Assembly: GCF_008635795.1 (NCBI RefSeq)
Contig: NZ_VWRQ01000006.1
Coordinates: forward strand, 1-64,000
DNA: 64,000 nucleotides
Source: Paenibacillus tepidiphilus
GTDB lineage: Bacteria; Bacillota; Bacilli; Paenibacillales; Paenibacillaceae
Direction of reading: 5' to 3'
The notes beneath the pieces were generated by a model, which did not search any database, was not told where the DNA came from, and saw only the letters and a program-made list of their open reading frames with translations. Positions 34,470 through 43,721 of this stretch are shown one piece after another. A program made the translations under genes and the position numbers. The first letter of the stretch is position 1; each line of letters begins with the position of its first letter.

Positions 34470-36365
34470 TTAATTATCAATCTGCAAAACCGGCTGCAGC
34501 CAGATTTGATGGAACGGAGGCCAGCCGTAGGCATTAATTTCCACCCCGCGCACCGTCCGGTGATGCGAGGTATTGTTCTTCTTGTGGACCAGAAACAGGA
34601 TGTGGTCGCCGCTCTTCATCAAGGCCTCCAGTCCGGCCAGCCCGCTGCGGCGGTGCTGCTGCCCGGGCTCCCTCAGAATCGCCCTTACCTGCTCCTCCAC
34701 CGCCACCGCTGTTGCCGGGTCAAACGCCGGCTGTAAATAGTTGGGCTGCATATACAGCTGAATTTCCGCCACTTCATCGCCTGCCAGAACGGTGCCGAAG
34801 ATTCTGGCATCATGCACATCAGCATCGTAAGCCTGATTTACCGTCCCGTTCCAGTCCGATACATCCAGTTCCATCCGGATACCGTACTCCGCCGCCCGGC
34901 TGCTGATCCACTCCGCATCTGCTTGGTGAAAGGTGTTAACCGCCAGCCGGAAGGGTTCCCCCCGGTAACCGCTCTGAAGCAGCAGCTTCGCAATATCCCT
35001 CTCCGGCAGTGCCGCCTCTTCACTGCTCTCCTCATCACTGCCTGGGCGGTAATGAAAGCCCGCAGCCGGATGAATCAGATCCGCTCCCAGCTCGTCAATC
35101 ATCCGCTTCCGGTCGATCAGCAGATGAAGCGCATGACGGAATGCGGAGGATTGCTGCGGCCCGGATTTGCCGCAGTTAAAGACCATCACGGTGCAGCAGG
35201 TAAATAGCGTCTCGACATCGACCCATTCCCCGGCGCCTTGCTCCACCGCCTGCCGCCGCTCGCCGGTGGCATCGCCGTGCGAGGACATGACCGCAGTCCA
35301 TTCCGGTTCACGGAAGTAGCCGTTCTCCACACTGCGTAAGATCAGAATCTCTACCCGGTCCAGCTGCGGGCGGCCGCGGAAATGCTGGCCGAAGGCTTCA
35401 AGCACGCAGCGATCTCTGGTGCGTTCCGCAACCCGGAAGGGCCCTGTCCCGCAGGGATGCAGTGCAAATGCAGCCTCATCCTTGCGGGCCTTCTCCACCG
35501 GGACAATGCCTGCCGAGACCGTGCCGAGAAACCGCAGAAACAGGTAATTGGGCTCTTTGAGCCTGATGTGAACGGTATACGGGCCCAGCGCCTCCAGCAC
35601 CTCAATATGCCGGAACATCCAGCTTGCCTCGAATTCATCCGGCCGGTTCAGGAATCGTCCTAGGGTGAAGACGACATCTCCCGCGTTCAGTTCGCGGCCG
35701 TGATGGAACATCACTCCTTTGCGCAGGTAGAACACCCAGCTTCGCCCGTCGCTGCCGCTCTCCCAGGAATGGGCGAGACCGGGCCTCACCTCCTGTGTCC
35801 GGGAATCGTACTCTACCAGGGTATCGAATATCTCGGCGGATAGATGGGAATCGAACGCATAATATACTTGCGCCGGGTCCAGCGTAAAGATCGGCCGGTA
35901 TACCGGGAACAGCAGCGTATCCTGCTGTCCGCCATCCCCCGCCTGTGTCTTGAAGCCCATCCGCTCCGACATCCAGTCGCGGAAGCCTTCTCTGGCCTCC
36001 CGGCTTCCGTAACGGGTCATCAGCTCCATGGCCTCTGCGGGGCGCCCCTGGTCCATACAGAGCCGGGCTTCGCGGAGCAGAACGTCTATGCCGTCAACCA
36101 GGAGCGCCAGCCGGGAGGAATGGCCGCGGCCCAGGCCGGCCAGCCAGCTGATCCATCCGCCCCCGCTTAAGCGCCGGATGAGCTGCTTCGCATAGCGGGG
36201 GGAGCAGTGCCACAGCTCTGCCAGCTCACCGACCGTTACGGCGAACGGCTCGCCGTGCGGCTGCTCCGGAGCGGCCTTACACAGCTCCAAGTAGTAGAAG
36301 GTTTCCGTCTGCACTGCCTGTATAGCCCCCATTCCAATATAAAAGGTGATCAACATGTACCACAT
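34470..36365 (-). CDS. SgrR-like regulator fused to a solute-binding domain
   Basis: This 631-residue cytoplasmic protein has an N-terminal winged-helix domain (about 20-120, VTVGELAELWHCSPRYAKQLIRRLSGGGWI) fused to an extracellular-solute-binding family 5 domain (about 150-560, IFDTLVEYDSRTQEVRPGLAHSWE, WVFYLRKGVMFHHGRELNAGDVVFTLGRF). This is the SgrR architecture, in which the binding domain senses a small molecule. It is divergent from an MFS exporter gene, as sgrR is from setA in enterics. The ATG at 36365 has AAGGG upstream, but ATGs at 36356 and 36332 are possible. An inverted repeat covers the shared promoter region. Confidence 0.87.
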   Translation of the reverse strand: MWYMLITFYIGMGAIQAVQTETFYYLELCKAAPEQPHGEPFAVTVGELAELWHCSPRYAKQLIRRLSGGGWISWLAGLGRGHSSRLALLVDGIDVLLREARLCMDQGRPAEAMELMTRYGSREAREGFRDWMSERMGFKTQAGDGGQQDTLLFPVYRPIFTLDPAQVYYAFDSHLSAEIFDTLVEYDSRTQEVRPGLAHSWESGSDGRSWVFYLRKGVMFHHGRELNAGDVVFTLGRFLNRPDEFEASWMFRHIEVLEALGPYTVHIRLKEPNYLFLRFLGTVSAGIVPVEKARKDEAAFALHPCGTGPFRVAERTRDRCVLEAFGQHFRGRPQLDRVEILILRSVENGYFREPEWTAVMSSHGDATGERRQAVEQGAGEWVDVETLFTCCTVMVFNCGKSGPQQSSAFRHALHLLIDRKRMIDELGADLIHPAAGFHYRPGSDEESSEEAALPERDIAKLLLQSGYRGEPFRLAVNTFHQADAEWISSRAAEYGIRMELDVSDWNGTVNQAYDADVHDARIFGTVLAGDEVAEIQLYMQPNYLQPAFDPATAVAVEEQVRAILREPGQQHRRSGLAGLEALMKSGDHILFLVHKKNNTSHHRTVRGVEINAYGWPPFHQIWLQPVLQIDN

Positions 36366-36387
36366 TGTACCCTTTTTATCACCTTTT
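36341..36387. promoter_or_regulatory. Long-spaced inverted repeat between SgrR-like and MFS genes
   Basis: AAAAGGTGAT and its exact complement ATCACCTTTT lie 27 bases apart (36341-36350 and 36378-36387), covering the start region of the SgrR-like gene and just upstream of a TATACT (36395-36400) that can serve the MFS gene. It suits control of both genes by the SgrR-like protein. Confidence 0.55.
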
Positions 36388-36427
36388 AGACAGCTATACT
36401 TAAGAGCAGCTAAAGGAGGATGCAGAC

Positions 36428-37681
36428 ATGAAACAATTAAGCCTGGGGAAGCTCGTTCCCCCCTTTCATCCCGCTGCCTGGGTTGTCATTATCGGAACCT
36501 TTCTGGCGCGGACCGGGTTCTTCATGACGATACCGTTTCTCGGAATTTACCTTGGCAGTACCAAAGGCATCGCCCCCGGAACCGTCGGTGCCATTCTGGC
36601 CATGAGCCTGCTGGTCGGGACCTTTACCAGCTTTGTCGGCGGGGTGCTGTCGGACCGGCTGGGCCGCTATCCGGTAATGATCCTTTCCATGGCGCTGTGG
36701 AGCCTGGTCTTTGCCGGCTTCGCCGTAGCGGACAGCATCTGGGAATTCTTCGTCTTAAGCGGTCTGAACGGCTTGTTCCGCAGTCTGTTCGAGCCTGCTG
36801 CCCGGGCATTGCTGGCCGATGTGACTGCTCCGGACAAGCGCGCCGATGCATTCAATGCCAGATACTTCGCCATTAATCTGGGCGGTGCAATCGGCCCGCT
36901 TGCCGGCCTCAAGCTCGGAATCGGCGGAACCTCCTCCCTGCTGCCCTTTATGGTCAGTGCAGCGGTTTATATGCTGTATGCCGGCTTTCTGCTGCTCTGG
37001 AGCCTGCGCCATCCCCACCGGCAGCAGTCCGGGAGCGAAGCGGTCCACCTGAGGCAGATGGTCCGGGTAGTTTTTACAGATAAAGTGTTTCTCTATTTCC
37101 TCGTCGGTAATATCTTTGTCGCGGGAGCCTATTCCCACCTGGATACCACACTTTCGCAGTATATCGGTCATGACCGGGTAGGCACTTATTCCTTCATCTT
37201 CGTCGTTAACACGCTGTCCGTGATGCTGCTCCAGTATCCGCTCGCCCGCTTCATGAAGCGGTACAGCTCCATGGCTGCACTGAAGACAGGCTGTATCTTC
37301 TTCGGGGTCGGTCTTCTGGGCTTCGGTGTGTTTGACAACCTCTTCCTGCTGGCCCTCTCCATGATGCTGTTTACCGTCGGCGAAATTCTTTGCTTCGTTA
37401 TCGGAGATGTGCTTATTGGAGAAATCGCCCCGCAGCCGCTGCGCGGCGCGTACTATGGGGCCGGCGGCTTTGCCTTTATCGGGCAGAGCTTGTGTGCCTG
37501 GTTCGGCGGTATGCTGCTGGAGGTACTCGGCTTTGATCAAGGTCCGTTGATCTTCGCCATTCTGATGCTGCTGACCTTTGTGGCCTATCCGTTCTTCCGG
37601 CAAGGCCAGCGGCTGCGGGAGCGCCGGCACGATGCGGAGCCTACACCGTCTGTGGGCAATGCGGCTCTGGAAGCGCACTAG
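36428..37681 (+). CDS. Major facilitator superfamily transporter
   Basis: The product is 417 residues with twelve predicted helices, and the MFS loop 2-3 motif is GGVLSDRLGRYPVM (about 74-87). A second copy-like signature in helices 7-8 is less clear. The short cytoplasmic tail is charged. It probably exports drugs or sugars. A strong AAAGGAGGATG site precedes the ATG. The divergent SgrR-like gene suggests efflux induced by a sensed metabolite, as for SetA. The exact substrate is not visible. Confidence 0.88.
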   Translation: MKQLSLGKLVPPFHPAAWVVIIGTFLARTGFFMTIPFLGIYLGSTKGIAPGTVGAILAMSLLVGTFTSFVGGVLSDRLGRYPVMILSMALWSLVFAGFAVADSIWEFFVLSGLNGLFRSLFEPAARALLADVTAPDKRADAFNARYFAINLGGAIGPLAGLKLGIGGTSSLLPFMVSAAVYMLYAGFLLLWSLRHPHRQQSGSEAVHLRQMVRVVFTDKVFLYFLVGNIFVAGAYSHLDTTLSQYIGHDRVGTYSFIFVVNTLSVMLLQYPLARFMKRYSSMAALKTGCIFFGVGLLGFGVFDNLFLLALSMMLFTVGEILCFVIGDVLIGEIAPQPLRGAYYGAGGFAFIGQSLCAWFGGMLLEVLGFDQGPLIFAILMLLTFVAYPFFRQGQRLRERRHDAEPTPSVGNAALEAH

Positions 37682-37715
37682 CTGGTCACTAGTATTCTAC
37701 TGAGAACGGGCCAAC

Positions 37716-37765
37716 GCAAAAAGCAGCCGTACCGAAGACATCTCTATCCTTCGGTACAGCTGCTT
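37716..37765 (-). terminator. Terminator between the MFS gene and dnaI
   Basis: AAGCAGCCGTACCGAAG pairs with CTTCGGTACAGCTGCTT, with one mismatch. A T run (CTTTTTGCG) follows on the minus strand, so it ends the dnaB-dnaI transcript and may also serve the convergent MFS gene. Confidence 0.8.
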
Positions 37766-37776
37766 ATTGTGCGTCT

Positions 37777-38733
37777 TTATCTGCCTTTGCCGCGCTGATT
37801 CTCCCCGTGAAGCTGAATAACCTCGACAAACGGGGCGATCCGGTCCATCAGCCGCTGTCCCTTGTACACCTCTTCGCCGTCCTTGCTCGTGAAGCTGAGA
37901 TGCTTCGCGAGTCCGTCGAGCGGATAATTGGAGGTGTAGAAGGTGGGCTTGCGGTTCATCCGGTAATTCAGGATCGCGCCGAGCACATGGTCGCGGGCCC
38001 ACGGGTTGAGGTTCTCGGCACCGATATCGTCAAAGATTAGCAGATCGCATTCCTTCAGCGTATCCACCATCTCCTTAAGCTTCTGATTATCGGTCATAAT
38101 CAGCTTCAATTCCTCGATAAAGTCCGGCATGTACACAATAACGCCGGAGTACCCGGATACCGCCAGCTCATGGAGCAGATAGCACATCAGGAAGGTCTTG
38201 CCGGTCCCAAAGCTGCCATGGATGTACAGGCCATGCTTGGGCAGCCCGTTCTCCCTGATCTCATGAATATAGCGGAACACTTCCTGCACCGCCGGAGCAC
38301 GCCGTAAATCCTTGCCCATAATATCCACTTCATCGTAGCCTCCGCTCAGCACCCGCTCGTCTACATAGAAGCTGCGGATCCGCTTGCGGATCATATCCTG
38401 GTTATCCTGGGCCACCTTCAGCTCACAGGGCGTCTTCCGTTCATATAAATCCGGCACACCGCCTACCGTCTCCACCGTAAGCTTGCTGTAATGTCCGGGG
38501 AAATCGTTCGGACAAGCTGCAAGACCCGGGCAGTTCGCGCAATGCCGGCTCTCCTCCACGTATTGATACAATTTGGGAAGGTTCAGCCGCAAGCGCGTTT
38601 CCTCCAGCTCGGGATGCTCCGCCTGCAGCTGCTTCACCAGAGGATGATTCAACAGCTCCTGCTGCAGGTCGCGGGAACGCTGGCGCAATGCGCTGTTATT
38701 CATGGAACGCAGCACTTCACCCATGGATTCCAT
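37777..38733 (-). CDS. dnaI: Primosomal helicase loader
   Basis: DnaI loads the replicative helicase DnaC at the origin and at restart sites in Bacillales. The 318-residue protein has an N-terminal zinc-binding region (CANCPGLAACPN, about 82-94) that contacts the helicase, then an AAA+ ATPase with Walker A GSFGTGKT (about 173-180) and Walker B LLIFDDIGAE. It follows dnaB by 21 bases, the standard order. Confidence 0.95.
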   Translation of the reverse strand: MESMGEVLRSMNNSALRQRSRDLQQELLNHPLVKQLQAEHPELEETRLRLNLPKLYQYVEESRHCANCPGLAACPNDFPGHYSKLTVETVGGVPDLYERKTPCELKVAQDNQDMIRKRIRSFYVDERVLSGGYDEVDIMGKDLRRAPAVQEVFRYIHEIRENGLPKHGLYIHGSFGTGKTFLMCYLLHELAVSGYSGVIVYMPDFIEELKLIMTDNQKLKEMVDTLKECDLLIFDDIGAENLNPWARDHVLGAILNYRMNRKPTFYTSNYPLDGLAKHLSFTSKDGEEVYKGQRLMDRIAPFVEVIQLHGENQRGKGR

Positions 38734-38754
38734 GTCATCGTTCCCTCACTTTCT

Positions 38755-40290
38755 TTATTGCGTTTTGGTAACGCCTTTTTTCTTGCTGGCCTTGATATCG
38801 GCGGCCATTTTCATCATCGCTGCAAATTCCTCTTCCGAGACCGCTCCCGCCGTTCCGTCGTCGACCGAAATCGGGATCTCCGGCTTGGCCGGACGGTTTC
38901 CTTTGGCGTAGGTGCGCTGGCGTGTCCCGCCGGCTCCGGATGCGGATGCAGTGCCCGCGCCCTTGCCTTTGACCTTCGACTGGTCGCGGATATAGCGCAC
39001 GGCCTTCTCATACGTATTCACTTGCTTCATCAGCATGTTCGAGGCGATCGCTTCGACAAAATTGCGGTTCATCCGCTGTTCGCCGCTTGTCGCGGCCAGC
39101 GTCATCACATAATGAATGAGTACATTGATGACTTCACTTCTCAGCTTGTAATTCAGATTAATATTATCGAAAATATCGAGCAGCTGCCCCGGAATGGTTC
39201 CCGGGAAAAACGTCTGCAGCAGCCGGGTATAAGGTTCGTTGCGCAGCATCATATTATACTGGTGGATGTCGCATTTAGAGATAAATTGCGGCGGGACCTC
39301 GACATAGTATTCCATTTCGACGGACTGCTCCGGCGGAGCAATTGGCTGCTCTTCCTCGGCGGCCGAGCGCAGCGACACCACCTTGGCTGCGGCGACCTCC
39401 CGTTTCTCCTGGCGCTTCAGCTCCTGGCGGAAATGCTGGCTCGCCTTATGCTGCAATGTATCGAGTATCAGCTCGCCGTCCGGGGCGAACACCCCGTCTT
39501 CATCCAGGAGGCGGCTGACATCCTGCGGACCCAGCCCGTACTTGCGGGCGATATAATTAATCATGCCCATCTGGGCATGGTCGAAACGCAGCTTCTCGAC
39601 ATGGGCCCGGTTCACCGATTCCCGCGGAAAGCGCAGAATAATATCGCTGTAGCCGATCACCGGCTCTTCAACACGCGGAGCGGGCTGGCGCACCGTGGCT
39701 ACCTCGGCGAGCGCCTGCTCCAGCTCATAATCAATCACATGGGTATTGAGCTGAAAGATATCATAAAAGGGTACGGAAATATTCTCTTTATTCAGCGAGC
39801 GCCGTCCCCATTCCTCCGGTTCCTTGCACCAGAACTGCTCGCGCAGCGCCAGCACGGCAAATTTGCCGATCTTGTCGCGCAGCAGCAAGGTCAGATGCTG
39901 GGTGGCAAAGAACTCGGCCGGCCCCAGCGGCGGCAGCAGCTCGTATTCGTACAGATAGTCGTCGGTTTCCGCCATATAGATCCGGCTGGTCGAAAGAAGT
40001 CCTACCGCTTCGAGCATAGAAGCCTGCTCCACCAGGAACTTGCGGCCCTTCTCGTTCGGTTCGATGCCCAGCGTCAGAAACAGCTTGCGCTGCTGCTCCG
40101 CTTCCGAGTAACCAATGCTCTCGGCCGGGACATGCTCGAAGAGCAGCCTGTACAAGCTGATGGCGAAGGCGCCGACCATCGGCTGGTAAGCCGATCCGAG
40201 CATTCGTCCGTCCAGGCCGCTGAGACCGAATTCGCGGGAAACGCAGTACCGGTGATGCTCCGTAAAGTGATGCAGGTTGCTCATGCGCAT
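38755..40290 (-). CDS. dnaB: Replication initiation and membrane attachment protein
   Basis: This is Bacillus-type DnaB (not the helicase), which works with DnaD and DnaI at the origin. The 511-residue product has a DnaB/DnaD N-domain (about 1-160, starting MRMSNLHHFTEHHRYCV), a middle region with ERK-rich coiled stretch, and a DDBH2 domain (about 330-420, MLRNEPYTRLLQTFFPGTIPGQLLDIFDNINLNYKLRSEVINVLIHYVM). The C-terminus (about 445-511) is basic and Gly/Ala-rich. A second in-frame ATG lies six bases after the chosen start. Confidence 0.94.
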   Translation of the reverse strand: MRMSNLHHFTEHHRYCVSREFGLSGLDGRMLGSAYQPMVGAFAISLYRLLFEHVPAESIGYSEAEQQRKLFLTLGIEPNEKGRKFLVEQASMLEAVGLLSTSRIYMAETDDYLYEYELLPPLGPAEFFATQHLTLLLRDKIGKFAVLALREQFWCKEPEEWGRRSLNKENISVPFYDIFQLNTHVIDYELEQALAEVATVRQPAPRVEEPVIGYSDIILRFPRESVNRAHVEKLRFDHAQMGMINYIARKYGLGPQDVSRLLDEDGVFAPDGELILDTLQHKASQHFRQELKRQEKREVAAAKVVSLRSAAEEEQPIAPPEQSVEMEYYVEVPPQFISKCDIHQYNMMLRNEPYTRLLQTFFPGTIPGQLLDIFDNINLNYKLRSEVINVLIHYVMTLAATSGEQRMNRNFVEAIASNMLMKQVNTYEKAVRYIRDQSKVKGKGAGTASASGAGGTRQRTYAKGNRPAKPEIPISVDDGTAGAVSEEEFAAMMKMAADIKASKKKGVTKTQ

Positions 40291-40504
40291 CTGCGGTTTT
40301 CTCCCCCTTCTCCATACGAATTCATATAGGTTTCTATTCTATCACAAAACACCCGGCCCGATATGTAAAAAAAGAACCAAATCAGGCGCTTTTTCCGGCA
40401 AATTCGACAGTTTGTTCAAGCTTGCGCACCTTTTAACCATAGAATAGCCCTACAAGGCAGGCCACCACGTAGCTGCTGAATCAGGTACTTAGCGGAGGCT
40501 CCGA

Positions 40505-40536
40505 AAATAAAAAAACGGCCCGCGCTCAGCCGTTTC
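40505..40536 (-). terminator. Terminator of the yuiB-like gene
   Basis: AACGGC and GCCGTT pair across nine bases and are followed on the minus strand by TTTTTTATTTTCGG, beginning 9 bases after the stop codon. Confidence 0.7.
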
Positions 40537-40542
40537 CCTTGT

Positions 40543-40851
40543 TCAAAATAATCTGTAGCCGGCCAGCCGCAGCTTGCGGATCGTCCAGCCGCTGAGCACC
40601 GCTCCGGCAAGCCCGGCGAGACCAATCATACCATCGCCGAAGCGCACAGCCAGCAGATGTTCGCCAAGCGTCATCGTACTCCGGTTCCAGTACGAGTAGA
40701 CGACCACCGGCAGAATCACCAGCAGATAGAGACCTGCAGGCGCCCAGGTCATTCTCATCAGCATAGCAAGGACAAAGCCGATCCCGAACATCATCACGAA
40801 GAACAGAACGGCCAGCATCAACTCTGGCAGACCATCCACAACGACCGCCAT
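40543..40851 (-). CDS. YuiB-like small membrane protein
   Basis: The product has 102 residues with three predicted membrane helices (LMLAVLFFVMMFGIGFVLAML, APAGLYLLVILPVVVYSYW, GLAGLAGAVLSG). It matches the YuiB family of Bacillales, which is found near NADH dehydrogenase and ferredoxin-NADP reductase genes, both of which occur within 3 kb here. The GAGAGGAG ribosome site sits unusually close to the ATG, so a later start cannot be excluded. Role unknown. Confidence 0.75.
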   Translation of the reverse strand: MAVVVDGLPELMLAVLFFVMMFGIGFVLAMLMRMTWAPAGLYLLVILPVVVYSYWNRSTMTLGEHLLAVRFGDGMIGLAGLAGAVLSGWTIRKLRLAGYRLF

Positions 40852-40979
40852 CTCCTCTCTCTATAAACAACCGCACATCGAGCAATCAGTAATTGTTAGT
40901 TTACTAGAAAAAATGTAACGAAGCAATGAACATTCCTGCCACAGTTGCCGAAAATACACTAAACCGCCGGGGCCGGAAT

Positions 40980-41009
40980 TTGCTCTTGCCCTTTGGATTG
41001 CGCTACAAT
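40980..41009 (+). promoter_or_regulatory. Candidate sigma-A promoter of hemQ
   Basis: TTGCTC, an 18 bp spacer and TACAAT lie 75 bases upstream of the hemQ start codon. Confidence 0.5.
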
Positions 41010-41083
41010 AAAAAATAGAGCATATGATCGTACATAGTGCTGCAAGCCGCTGAAATATACTTTACGTATTGGAGTGAAACCGC

Positions 41084-41833
41084 ATGAGTGAAGCTGCTGT
41101 TACATTGGAAGGCTGGTATGCGTTGCATGATTTCCGCTCGCTGGATTGGACGGCCTGGACAAAGGCCGACGACGAGGAGCGCGCCGTCGCCCTGGAGGAG
41201 CTGCACCAGTTTATGGGCGAATGGGGACCGGTGGAGGAAGCGAAGCAGGGAAGCTCCGCCGTATACAGCATTGTCGGCCAGAAAGCCGATTTCGTAATGA
41301 TGCTCCTGCGCGAGACCCTGGAAGATCTGAACGCGCTGGAAACCGCCTTCAACAAAACCGCCTTTGCGCAATATACAACCAAAGCCTACTCGTATGTCAG
41401 CATCGTTGAATTGAGCAACTACAATGCAGGAGGCGACGGCGGCGATCCGATGCAGAATCCGCATGTCGCTGCACGCCTTAAGCCGATCCTGCCGCAGGCT
41501 AAGCATATCTGCTTCTACCCGATGAACAAGAAACGCGAGCTTGCCGATAACTGGTACATGCTCGACATGGAGAAGCGCAAAGAGCTGATGTATTCGCACG
41601 GTCTGATCGGCCGTTCATACGCCGGCAAGGTGAAGCAGATCATTACCGGCTCCGTCGGCTTCGACGACTGGGAATGGGGCGTGACGCTGTTCGCCGAGGA
41701 CGCGCTGCAGTTCAAGAAGCTGGTCTACGAAATGCGCTTTGACGAAGTCAGCGCCCGCTACGGCGAGTTTGGCCCCTTCTATGTCGGCAACCTGCTGACA
41801 CCGGGGTCATTCGAGGAGCTGCTGAAGCTGTAA
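41084..41833 (+). CDS. hemQ: Coproheme decarboxylase (HemQ/ChdC)
   Basis: This enzyme makes the last step of the coproporphyrin-dependent heme pathway of Gram-positive bacteria. It converts coproheme to heme b with H2O2. The 249-residue length and the chlorite-dismutase-like fold blocks fit. The catalytic Tyr lies in [11 protein letters not shown] (about residue 146), and the heme His in [14 protein letters not shown] (about residue 172). The distal Arg of true chlorite dismutases is absent, as expected. The start follows GGAGTG. It lies opposite yuiB and near NADH dehydrogenase genes. Confidence 0.95.
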   Translation: MSEAAVTLEGWYALHDFRSLDWTAWTKADDEERAVALEELHQFMGEWGPVEEAKQGSSAVYSIVGQKADFVMMLLRETLEDLNALETAFNKTAFAQYTTKAYSYVSIVELSNYNAGGDGGDPMQNPHVAARLKPILPQAKHICFYPMNKKRELADNWYMLDMEKRKELMYSHGLIGRSYAGKVKQIITGSVGFDDWEWGVTLFAEDALQFKKLVYEMRFDEVSARYGEFGPFYVGNLLTPGSFEELLKL

Positions 41834-41902
41834 GCTCCTTAGGAGAGAACGGCCCATCCGGTTTTCGCCAGAGTGGACATTCCTGACTTCCCATTCAGAT
41901 AA

Positions 41903-41937
41903 AGAGAGCCTGGCAGCTTATAACCGCCAGGCTCTCT
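41903..41937. terminator. Bidirectional terminator after hemQ
   Basis: AGAGAGCCTGGC pairs with GCCAGGCTCTCT across eleven bases, with TTGTTGTTAT following on the plus strand. Confidence 0.8.
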
Positions 41938-41977
41938 TGTTGTTATATCGCATCTGTCGGGCCGCAGGACTTAAGGT

Positions 41978-42235
41978 TCAGTCCTCGTCCTCGTCTTCCT
42001 CTACTGCCCGCAGACTCTCCAGATATTCCGCCGTAGCCCGGTCGCGCGCCCGGCTCTTGTCCTTCAGCCGTTCGATGGCCGGCAGAATCAGAACATCGAT
42101 CTCCTTCTGCACATGGTAAGCGAGGTCATAGCGGCTTTGGTCCTCCAGATAAGTCCCGGCCTCAATCAATCCGTTGTAACGGTCCAGTTCTTCACGCGTC
42201 AGCAGTCCGCGCACTTGTACACTGCAATGGCGCAT
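41978..42235 (-). CDS. Small acidic protein downstream of NADH dehydrogenase
   Basis: This is an 85-residue, mostly helical protein (LTREELDRYNGLIEAGTYLEDQSRYDLAYHVQKEIDVLILPAIERLKDKSRARDR) with an acidic tail (AVEEDEDED). No membrane segment, signal or known motif is found. Its start lies one base after the ndh stop, so coupled expression is very likely. It may be an accessory or stability factor of the dehydrogenase; that is inference only. Confidence 0.7.
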   Translation of the reverse strand: MRHCSVQVRGLLTREELDRYNGLIEAGTYLEDQSRYDLAYHVQKEIDVLILPAIERLKDKSRARDRATAEYLESLRAVEEDEDED

Positions 42236-42236
42236 C

Positions 42237-43430
42237 CTACAGGAATCTTCCCTTCTTCAGGACCAGCGAAATGCCGCCAATGATAAACAAATAGCGCATG
42301 TCGACAACCTTCTTCAGTTGGGCAGCGGTCCATCCTTTATATTTCTTGTCGCCCACTACAGCTATACCCTGGCCTTTGCCAAGCGAAGCTACCGTTCCCT
42401 TGTTGCTGAACACGAACTTCTTCGCCTGCTGCCCGCGGATGGCTGCCACGAGGTTATGGGCGCAGCATTCGCCCTGCTGCATGGCAATCTGTGCCGTCGG
42501 CGGATAAGGACGGCCTTCGGGATTGATCATCAGCGAGCCGTCGCCGATGATAAAGATGTTCTCATGACCCGGTGCACGCAGGTATTCGTCCACCTTCACG
42601 CGGCCGCGCATCGCTTCGAAGCCTGCCGCTTCAATCAGCCGGTTGCCGCGGATGCCGCCCGTCCAGACGATGGTCGAGGCCTTGATTTCTTCACCGGTTG
42701 CCAGCACTACGCCGCCCGGCAGGCATTCTTTGATCGCTACACCGATCTTGAAGGTGACGCCCTTCTTCGTCAGCACCGTCATGGCATGCTCCACCAGTTC
42801 AGGAGCGAAGCCGGGCAGCGCTGTAGGTGCGGCCTCAATATTGTAAATATTCACCATACCGGGATCTACATCATATTCCTTGCATAGCCCGGGAATACGG
42901 TCGGCGAGCTCGGCCACAAATTCGATGCCGCTGAAGCCCGCTCCGCCAACTACAAAATTAATGTGCTCCTGGGCATTGTTTTCATTTTTATACTTGGCAA
43001 ATTGATATTCGATATGTTCACGGATCAGGCGTACTGAATTGATGCTGCGGATGGTCAGCGCATATTTATCAAGCCCCGGAATGCCGAAGGTCTCCGGCTC
43101 ACCGCCCAGCGCAATCACCAGATAATCGTAAGATAAAGTGCCGTCTTCGAGAATGACCTTTTTCTGCTGGGTCCGGATTTCCTGGACGGAGGATTTCACC
43201 AGGTCGATCTTAAATTCGTCAATCAGCTTGGAAATCGACACGCGCGAATGCTCAACGCTGTCCGTTCCCGCCGCAGGCATGTGCAGATGTGTTGTGAAAT
43301 AATGATATTCGTGGCGGTTCACCAGCGTTACGTCCGCCTCATTATAATTCAAGGCCTTCTGCAGCCGCTGGGCGGTCAAAATACCTCCATATCCCGCGCC
43401 GAGGATTACAATCTTGGGAATACTGCTCAT
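42237..43430 (-). CDS. ndh: Type II NADH dehydrogenase
   Basis: This 397-residue flavoprotein oxidises NADH and reduces menaquinone at the membrane without pumping protons. It has an N-terminal FAD motif (VILGAGYGGILTAQRL, residues 8-23), a second dinucleotide motif (INFVVGGAGFSGIEFVAEL, about 165-183) for NADH, and the C-terminal FAD/quinone block FIIGDGSLMINPEGRPYPPTAQIAMQQGE. It is the YumB-like protein of Bacillales. GGAAGGAG precedes the ATG. A divergent ferredoxin-NADP reductase gene shares the 290 bp upstream region. Confidence 0.93.
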   Translation of the reverse strand: MSSIPKIVILGAGYGGILTAQRLQKALNYNEADVTLVNRHEYHYFTTHLHMPAAGTDSVEHSRVSISKLIDEFKIDLVKSSVQEIRTQQKKVILEDGTLSYDYLVIALGGEPETFGIPGLDKYALTIRSINSVRLIREHIEYQFAKYKNENNAQEHINFVVGGAGFSGIEFVAELADRIPGLCKEYDVDPGMVNIYNIEAAPTALPGFAPELVEHAMTVLTKKGVTFKIGVAIKECLPGGVVLATGEEIKASTIVWTGGIRGNRLIEAAGFEAMRGRVKVDEYLRAPGHENIFIIGDGSLMINPEGRPYPPTAQIAMQQGECCAHNLVAAIRGQQAKKFVFSNKGTVASLGKGQGIAVVGDKKYKGWTAAQLKKVVDMRYLFIIGGISLVLKKGRFL

Positions 43431-43636
43431 GGTCCGGCTCCTTCCAACAGGTGAATCTGTCTATGTGTTTTTATTTTTTATATGTTTTTGTGAATTTTTA
43501 CACTTAATTTCGGAGGAAATTCCAATAAAACTTAAAGCAATTCCAAAATAACCATATCCATTGTAAACCTTAGTATCGTTTTAATCAAATATTATCATGC
43601 AGGAAAAGGACACAATTTTCCGCGCACTTTAAGCCT

Positions 43637-43665
43637 TTGCAGCGGGGTCCTACAATGATTATAAT
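43637..43665 (+). promoter_or_regulatory. Sigma-A promoter of the ferredoxin-NADP reductase gene
   Basis: TTGCAG, a 17 bp spacer and a consensus TATAAT lie 57 bases upstream of the GTG start codon. Confidence 0.72.
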
Positions 43666-43721
43666 GAGAAAGTACGCTAGTATGGCAAATTGATTATATC
43701 AACTCGGAGGTGTAATTTTAC

